A DNA stretch of 10,646 nucleotides, taken from contig JALUMZ010000137.1 of the NCBI GenBank assembly GCA_027055635.1, positions 1 to 10,646 of the forward strand, written 5' to 3'. The notes under the pieces were generated by a model. The model saw nothing but the letters and a program-made list of their open reading frames with translations. It was not told where the DNA came from and ran no database searches. This document shows positions 5,573 to 10,646 of this stretch, one piece after another (positions within the stretch are counted from its first letter, which is position 1; the number at the start of each line of letters is the position of its first letter). This DNA comes from Campylobacteraceae bacterium. Its GTDB lineage: Bacteria; Campylobacterota; Campylobacteria; Campylobacterales; Sulfurospirillaceae. The position numbers and the translations under genes were made by a program.

Positions 5573-8398
5573 ATGAAATTAGATACCTCCTATATGCAGT
5601 TTTATGAGAAACTTATCGAAATAATTCCAAAACAAAGAGTCTTTACAGATCCTTTACATACTTTGGCCTATGGTACAGATGCTTCTTTTTACAGGCTTAT
5701 TCCAAAAGTTGTTATATGGGTTGATAACTCCAAAGAGGTTTCAAATATATTGAAGCTCTCATCTTCTTTTTCTCTTCCTGTTGTATTTAGAGCGGCAGGA
5801 ACAAGCTTAAGCGGGCAGGCTATCACGGATTCTATACTTATTGTTACTTCAAGGGATTGGCGTGGTAAAAAAATCAGCGAGGATCATTCGCTTGTTACGC
5901 TAGAACCATCTGTTGTGGGTGCAGATGCAAATGAATATTTGCTTCCGTACGGTAAAAAAATAGGTCCAGATCCCGCTAGTATTAGCTGTGCTATGGTAGG
6001 TGGAATTGCAGCAAACAATGCAAGCGGTATGTGTTGTGGCGTTGCTGATAACTCATATAAAACTTTACACTCTATGAAGATAGTATTTTATGATGGAAGT
6101 GAGCTTGATACAAGTGATAAAAAAAGCAGAGACAATTTTGTAAATACTCATGGCATGATGATTGAAAGTATTAAACAATTACATTTAAAAATCAAAAAAA
6201 ATAAAACACTGCATAACAAAATAGTAAGAAAATTTAAGATAAAAAATACCTGTGGTTATTCACTAAATGCTTTGGTTGATTTTGAAGATCCCATAGATAT
6301 TATAGCCCATCTCATGATTGGAAGTGAAGGGACTTTGGGTTTTATTAAAGATATTACATATAGAACTGTACCGGAATATAGCGACAAAGCAAGTGCATTG
6401 ATGATTTTTAAAGACATAAAAGATGCATGTGACGCCGTGATAACTATGAAATTGCATTGTAGGCAGAGTGTAAATGCTGCTGAGATTATGGATAGAGCAG
6501 CCCTAAGATGTGTCGAAGATAAAGAAGGAATGCCGGATTTCTTAAAAACTTTAGAACAAAATGCTACAGCTGTGTTGGTTGAGACAAGAGCAGCCGATAA
6601 AAAAGAGTTAGATGAAAATATTAAAATAATTTTAGAGAAATTAAAAGATTTTGATCCTGTCCGTCCGTTGGAATTTACAGATATTCCAAGTGAATACAAT
6701 CTTTATTGGGGTATAAGAAAAGGTCTTTTTCCTGCTGTTGGAGCAGTTAGACAAGCAGGTACAACCGTCATAATAGAAGATGTTGCATATCCTATAGAAG
6801 ATTTAGCAGATGCAACGCTGGAATTGCAAGCAATGTTCAAAAAATACGGATATAACGAAGCGATTATATTTGGACACACACTTGAGGGAAATCTACATTT
6901 TGTTTTTACCCAATCCTTTGATGATGAAAAAGAGATAAAAAGATATGAAGAGTTTATGGCTGAGGTTGCCAATCAGGTAGCATTAAAATATAAAGGCAGT
7001 CTAAAGGCAGAGCATGGAACAGGTAGAAATATGGCTCCTTTTGTCGAGCTTGAGTGGGGTGAAGATGCATATAGACTTATGAAGGAGATTAAGCATATAT
7101 TCGATCCCAAAGGATTGTTAAATCCTGGTGTTATACTTAATAATGATAAAAAAATACACCTAAAAAATTTTAAAGCTATGCCAAAGACAGATGAGTTGAT
7201 CGATACATGTATAGAGTGTGGATATTGCGAACCTAAATGTCCATCCAATTTCTTAACTTTAACTCCTAGGCAAAGAATAGTATCAAATAGATATATGACA
7301 ACGCTAAAAGATAGCCGAAGAACAGACGAGTTGGAAGAATTTGAAAAATTATATCAATATGATGGAGTGGAGACTTGTGCTACTTGTCAACTCTGTTCTG
7401 TTTCTTGCCCGATAGATATAGATACAGGAAATTTAACTAAAAAATTAAGAGCAAAACAGATAGGAAAACTAGGACACAAGATAGCATGGAGTATAGCAGA
7501 TAATTATGGAACAGTTTTAACTGTAGGAAGATTTGCATTGAGTGCTGTAAAAGGGGTAAATAAAATTATATCAAACAGTACGATGGAGAGTATAAGTAAA
7601 GGACTTAGAACTCTTACAAACAATGCTATGCCTCTTTGGAGCTCATCTTTACCCAAGGGTGAAAAGTTCAAGATCAAGAAAACCATCCTAAATGCAAAGG
7701 AAAAAGTTGTCTATTTTTCATCTTGCATAAACCGAACAATGGCAAATCCAAGGGCCAAAAAAGATGAGCCTAGCATTAGTAAAATAGTGGTAATACTGCT
7801 TGAACGAGCTGGATATGAAGTGGTAATTCCAAAAAATATAGACAATTTGTGTTGTGGTATGCCTTTTAGTTCAAAAGGTTATAAAGAAGAGGGTAAAAGC
7901 AAGTCTAATGAATTGGAAATCGCACTAAGAGATGCTAGCGAAAATGGAAAATATCCGATTTTGTGCGATATGAGTCCTTGTAGTAAAACGATAGAGCAAA
8001 ATTTTCCAAGTAATCTTAAAGTATATGATACGGTAGAATTTATAATAGAATTTTTAGCAACAAAATTAAAATTTATACAAGTTGACGATCCAATCGTGAT
8101 ACATACAACTTGCAGTACAAGAAAGAGCGGGTTGGTAGATAAATTTGAAAAAGTTGCTCACATGTGTAGTTCAAATGTTACTATACCAAAAAGTGTAAGT
8201 TGTTGTGGTTTTGCTGGTGATAGGGGTTTTACTTTTCCAGAGTTAAACAAATCCGCATTAAGACATTTGAAAGAAGAGATACCAAAAGAGGTAAAATATG
8301 CTTTTTCAACAAGCAAAACCTGTGAAATTGGCTTAAGTGAACATAGTGGTTTGGACTATAAATCCATTTTTTATTTAGTAGAGCGATGTACAAGGTAA
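5573..8398 (+). CDS. dld: FAD/Fe-S D-lactate dehydrogenase (or related 2-hydroxy acid dehydrogenase)
   Basis: Membrane-associated oxidoreductase, 941 residues, expected to oxidise D-lactate to pyruvate and pass electrons through FAD and Fe-S centres to quinone. Domains in order: FAD-binding type 4 (about 35-180, with AAGTSLSGQA at 74-83 and GPDPAS...GGIAANNASG at 131-152), FAD-oxidase C-terminal (about 270-525, with GHTLEGNLHF at 434-443, AEHGTGRNM at 479-487 and LLNPGV at 515-520), two 4Fe-4S ferredoxin motifs (C546/549/552/556 and C602/605/608/612), and two CCG repeats (CCG at 760-762 and 877-879). The fused layout matches the Campylobacter Cj1585c / Helicobacter HP1222 type. Glycolate or another 2-hydroxy acid is a possible alternative, because GlcD-GlcF fusions look similar. 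AAGGG lies 6 bases before the ATG. It has its own promoter downstream of the TRAP terminator. Confidence 0.9.
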   Translation: MKLDTSYMQFYEKLIEIIPKQRVFTDPLHTLAYGTDASFYRLIPKVVIWVDNSKEVSNILKLSSSFSLPVVFRAAGTSLSGQAITDSILIVTSRDWRGKKISEDHSLVTLEPSVVGADANEYLLPYGKKIGPDPASISCAMVGGIAANNASGMCCGVADNSYKTLHSMKIVFYDGSELDTSDKKSRDNFVNTHGMMIESIKQLHLKIKKNKTLHNKIVRKFKIKNTCGYSLNALVDFEDPIDIIAHLMIGSEGTLGFIKDITYRTVPEYSDKASALMIFKDIKDACDAVITMKLHCRQSVNAAEIMDRAALRCVEDKEGMPDFLKTLEQNATAVLVETRAADKKELDENIKIILEKLKDFDPVRPLEFTDIPSEYNLYWGIRKGLFPAVGAVRQAGTTVIIEDVAYPIEDLADATLELQAMFKKYGYNEAIIFGHTLEGNLHFVFTQSFDDEKEIKRYEEFMAEVANQVALKYKGSLKAEHGTGRNMAPFVELEWGEDAYRLMKEIKHIFDPKGLLNPGVILNNDKKIHLKNFKAMPKTDELIDTCIECGYCEPKCPSNFLTLTPRQRIVSNRYMTTLKDSRRTDELEEFEKLYQYDGVETCATCQLCSVSCPIDIDTGNLTKKLRAKQIGKLGHKIAWSIADNYGTVLTVGRFALSAVKGVNKIISNSTMESISKGLRTLTNNAMPLWSSSLPKGEKFKIKKTILNAKEKVVYFSSCINRTMANPRAKKDEPSISKIVVILLERAGYEVVIPKNIDNLCCGMPFSSKGYKEEGKSKSNELEIALRDASENGKYPILCDMSPCSKTIEQNFPSNLKVYDTVEFIIEFLATKLKFIQVDDPIVIHTTCSTRKSGLVDKFEKVAHMCSSNVTIPKSVSCCGFAGDRGFTFPELNKSALRHLKEEIPKEVKYAFSTSKTCEIGLSEHSGLDYKSIFYLVERCTR

Positions 8399-8491
8399 TT
8401 TTCTTAAATTACAGTTATTTTATTGGTTTTATTTAATAAAAGAAATGATAAAATACTCCAAATTACTCTGATTATATAGGGAGGAATCAAC
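8399..8491 (+). promoter_or_regulatory. Spacer before oadG with possible weak promoter and strong ribosome binding site
   Basis: No convincing terminator follows the dehydrogenase gene. TAAAAT (8449-8454) could be a -10 element, but no -35 at good spacing and no paired TCATAT are present, so readthrough from upstream or a separate basal promoter are both possible. AGGGAGGA (8478-8485), 6 bases before the ATG at 8492, is one of the strongest Shine-Dalgarno matches in the window. Confidence 0.35.
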
Positions 8492-8749
8492 ATGGATAAT
8501 GTCAATCTTGTTGTGGAGGGTTTGAAGTTTATGGTCTTAGGTATGACCACGGTATATCTATTTCTATTATTAATGGTTTTTGTGCTTAGTATAATCTCAA
8601 AAATAGTAAAAAAATATTTTCCAACAAAAAAATTAAGTCCTATATATACAAAAAGAGAAGCTCCAAAAATATCTAATTTGGCTCAAGATAATGATGCTGT
8701 GGTGGCTGCTATCGTAGCTTCAATTCAAGAATTTAAAAAACAAAATTAA
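8492..8749 (+). CDS. oadG: Oxaloacetate decarboxylase gamma subunit OadG
   Basis: Small membrane anchor of the Na+-pumping oxaloacetate decarboxylase, 85 residues, typical of the family. One hydrophobic helix (about 12-38) with the usual GMTTVYLFLLLMVFVL pattern is followed by a basic stretch (SKIVKKYFPTKK) at the cytoplasmic face and a hydrophilic tail ending in an alanine-rich helix (AVVAAIVASIQEF). In known enzymes this subunit holds the alpha (biotin) and beta (membrane pump) subunits together. It is followed 19 bases later by the alpha-type subunit, the standard G-A order. The protein is short and weakly conserved, so context supports the name. Whether a beta subunit exists nearby cannot be seen here. 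Confidence 0.85.
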   Translation: MDNVNLVVEGLKFMVLGMTTVYLFLLLMVFVLSIISKIVKKYFPTKKLSPIYTKREAPKISNLAQDNDAVVAAIVASIQEFKKQN

Positions 8750-8768
8750 CTAAAAATAGGAATACGAA

Positions 8769-10562
8769 ATGGCAAAAAAATACATTGACATAATGGATAC
8801 AACCTTTAGAGATGGTTTTCAGTCAGTTTTTGGTGGGCGAGCCCTTATGGAAGACTTTATGCCGGCAGTTGCAGCAGCAAGAGAAGCAGGAATTACTCAT
8901 TTTGAGTTTGGTGGAGGAGCTAGATTTCAGGCACTCTTTTTCTATCTGAATGAAAATGCTTTTGATATGATGGATAAATTTAGAGAAGTTGCAGGAGCTG
9001 AAGCAAACCTACAGACTTTGGCGCGTGGTGTAAATACAGTGATGTTAGACACCGGAAGTCGTGAATTGATTGATCTGCATGCAAAGATGTTCAAAAAACA
9101 CGGAACAACAACTATAAGAAACTTTGATGCACTAAATGATGTTGAAAATTTGAAATATAGTGGGGAGAGAATTTCTCATCACGGTCTTAAACATGAAGCT
9201 GTTGTTACTATGATGGAGCTTCCTCCAGGATGTACGGGTGCTCATGATGTTGCTTTTTATGAAAAAACTCTGAGAAATATACTTGATGCCGGTATTCCTT
9301 ATGATAGTATCTGTTTTAAAGATGCTAGTGGAACATCAAACCCACAAAAAGTTTATGAAACTATAAAGATGGCTAAAAAACTTCTTCCTGAAAATGTACA
9401 TGTAAGACTTCATACTCATGAAACTGCCGGAGTTAGTGTGGCTTGTTATTTGGCTGCCCTAGAAGCTGGAATTGATGGAATTGATTTGGCTGCGAGCCCT
9501 GTTAGCGGTGGAACTGCTCAGCCTGACATCTTAACTCTTTTACATGCTACAAAAGGCAAAGATTATGACTTAGGTGGTTTGGAGTTAGAGAAGATTTTAA
9601 CTTATGAAGAGGTTTTGAAAGATTGTTTGAGTGACTATTTTATGCCGCCGGAAGCCACACAAGTGTCTCCTCTTATACCTTTTTCTCCTATGCCGGGAGG
9701 TGCACTTACAGCAAATACCCAAATGATGAGAGATAACAATATACTAGGAAAATTTCCAGAAGTTATCAAAGCTATGAGAGAGGTGGTAGAAAAAGGAGGA
9801 TACGGTACAAGTGTTACACCGGTAAGCCAGTTCTATTTTCAGCAAGCATTTAATAATGTGATGTTTGGACCATGGAAAAAGATAGCTGAAGGTTATGGAA
9901 AGATGGTTTTGGGTTATTTTGGACATACACCTTCTGCTCCAGATGCCAATATTGTTGCTTTGGCTTCAGAGCAGTTAAAACTTGAACCAACAACCCAAAA
10001 TGCAGTAGATATTGCTGATAAAGACGAGACAAAATCACTCGCACATGTAAGAAGTATTTTAGAAAAAGAAAATATAGAGATAAATGATGAAAATGTCTTT
10101 ATAGCAGCATCTTGCAAGGAAAAAGGTATCGCTTTTCTCAAAGGTGAAGCAAAGGTAAATGTAAGAAAAATCGATAAAAACAAAAGTAAAAAAGAGGGGA
10201 ATAAAAAAGTGGCAACAACAGGTAGTGGAGAATATACAGTAGTAGTTAACGGTCAAAAATACAATGTTCAAGTCAGCGAAGGACTTGATGCGAGTGTTGA
10301 GGTAAAATCAGTTACTCCTGTTTCAAAAGTTGAAGCACCGCAAAAATCAAATGGTTTTGAAGTAAAAGCTACACTTCCGGGCAGTGTGTTTAAGGTTGTG
10401 AGTAGTGTTGGACAGAGTGTTAAAAAAGGCGATATTTTACTGGTTTTGGAAGCCATGAAGATGGAGATAGAGATAGTTGCTCCGCAAGATGGAGTGGTTA
10501 GTTCTATCTTGGTTAAACAGGGTGATAATGTAGAAGATGGTCAAACATTAGTCGTACTGTAA
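8769..10562 (+). CDS. oadA: Biotin carboxyltransferase subunit: oxaloacetate decarboxylase alpha / pyruvate carboxylase subunit B
   Basis: Cytoplasmic biotin enzyme of 597 residues that transfers a carboxyl group between biotin and pyruvate/oxaloacetate. The HMGL-like barrel (about 1-290) shows D10 and R14D15 in DTTFRD, K184 in CFKDASG, metal ligands H215 and H217 in LHTHETAG, and T249 in SGGTAQPD. A conserved PYC/OADA domain follows (about 290-465), then a low-complexity Lys-rich hinge (about 468-485) and a biotinyl domain (about 528-597) with biotin site K564 in EAMKM. The N-terminus (TTFRDGFQS, FEFGGGARFQ) differs from the usual TVLRDAHQS/VWGGATFD form and resembles Campylobacter PycB as I recall it. 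With OadG upstream, the decarboxylase role is favoured; pyruvate carboxylation with an unlinked PycA is the alternative. An AGGA lies 8 bases before the ATG. Confidence 0.93.
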   Translation: MAKKYIDIMDTTFRDGFQSVFGGRALMEDFMPAVAAAREAGITHFEFGGGARFQALFFYLNENAFDMMDKFREVAGAEANLQTLARGVNTVMLDTGSRELIDLHAKMFKKHGTTTIRNFDALNDVENLKYSGERISHHGLKHEAVVTMMELPPGCTGAHDVAFYEKTLRNILDAGIPYDSICFKDASGTSNPQKVYETIKMAKKLLPENVHVRLHTHETAGVSVACYLAALEAGIDGIDLAASPVSGGTAQPDILTLLHATKGKDYDLGGLELEKILTYEEVLKDCLSDYFMPPEATQVSPLIPFSPMPGGALTANTQMMRDNNILGKFPEVIKAMREVVEKGGYGTSVTPVSQFYFQQAFNNVMFGPWKKIAEGYGKMVLGYFGHTPSAPDANIVALASEQLKLEPTTQNAVDIADKDETKSLAHVRSILEKENIEINDENVFIAASCKEKGIAFLKGEAKVNVRKIDKNKSKKEGNKKVATTGSGEYTVVVNGQKYNVQVSEGLDASVEVKSVTPVSKVEAPQKSNGFEVKATLPGSVFKVVSSVGQSVKKGDILLVLEAMKMEIEIVAPQDGVVSSILVKQGDNVEDGQTLVVL

Positions 10563-10573
10563 GGACAGATAAT

Positions 10574-10646
10574 ATGAAATTACAGAAGTTTACACTTCGT
10601 GCTTCAGTCGCGAGGAATTTTTTAGGAGCTTTGCTCTTAAAAAAGG
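10574..10646 (+). CDS. Possible start of a downstream gene, cut by the window edge
   Basis: An ATG at 10574, 8 bases after AAGGA (10561-10565), opens a frame that stays open for 24 codons to the edge. Position suggests oadB, the membrane pump subunit, but the visible N-terminus (starting MKLQKFTLRASVAR) shows no recognisable OadB feature. The stretch also contains a 12-bp hairpin (10618-10629 with 10633-10644) and short repeats, so it may instead be structured non-coding spacer. Confidence 0.3.
   Translation, partial: MKLQKFTLRASVARNFLGALLLKK
10618..10644. repeat. Inverted repeat at the window end
   Basis: A 12-bp stem with one G-U pair and loop TTT: a T6 tract starts the left arm and an A6 tract ends the right arm. 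The tract order is the reverse of what an intrinsic terminator on either strand needs, so it is recorded only as an inverted repeat. It falls inside the possible downstream frame. Confidence 0.6.

Noticed and set aside
6256..7248. Several antisense open frames of 60-150 codons opposite the dehydrogenase, transporter and oadA genes.
   Set aside because: They lie opposite strongly conserved coding sequence, have no ribosome binding sites or recognisable domains, and are what AT-rich reading frames produce by chance.
8413..8441. AT-only inverted repeat after the dehydrogenase gene as a terminator.
   Set aside because: The stem is almost all A-T, short and lacks a T-run, so termination there is not supported.

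Overview
The window is AT-rich and reads like a chromosome of a Campylobacterota (Epsilonproteobacteria) species, probably of a Sulfurimonas/Arcobacter/Sulfuricurvum-like group. This rests on protein resemblance: the biotin carboxyltransferase subunit has the divergent N-terminus I associate with Campylobacter PycB, the 941-residue FAD/Fe-S dehydrogenase resembles the Campylobacter Cj1585c / Helicobacter HP1222 type, and the AAIAHQW kinase H-box and T-rich promoters fit. No database search was possible, so genus is not assigned.

Layout, all genes on the + strand: (1) 3-1298, 3' part of a membrane sensor histidine kinase. (2) 1287-1560, a compact palindromic element with perfect 35-bp inverted ends, wedged between kinase and regulator. 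(3) 1576-2229, OmpR-type response regulator. (4) 2273-2305, putative operator/promoter, then dctP, a double hairpin, dctQ and dctM: a complete TRAP transporter whose binding protein looks like the 2-oxo/2-hydroxy monocarboxylate type. (5) 5458-5494, intrinsic terminator, followed by a second copy of the same operator geometry, then a D-lactate dehydrogenase-type FAD/Fe-S flavoprotein. (6) 8492-10562, oadG and oadA/pycB, subunits of a biotin-dependent oxaloacetate decarboxylase or pyruvate carboxylase. (7) The last 73 bases hold either the start of another gene or a structured spacer.

Together the genes form a plausible uptake-and-oxidation module for lactate or a related 2-hydroxy acid. The two-component system senses the substrate, the Na+-coupled TRAP transporter imports it, the dehydrogenase oxidises it to the 2-oxo acid and passes electrons to the quinone pool, and the biotin enzyme links pyruvate and oxaloacetate (and, if OadB exists, the Na+ gradient). 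The substrate is inferred from context.

Two observations stand out. First, the dctP and dehydrogenase promoters share one architecture: TCATAT, 5 bases, TCATAT, 8 bases, then a -10-like hexamer. This predicts a small regulon of the adjacent response regulator. Second, the 270-bp palindromic element is bounded by TTAA and now supplies the kinase stop codon. Removing it in silico restores a kinase ending 4 bases before the regulator start, so it looks like a precise insertion into a formerly tightly coupled kinase-regulator pair.
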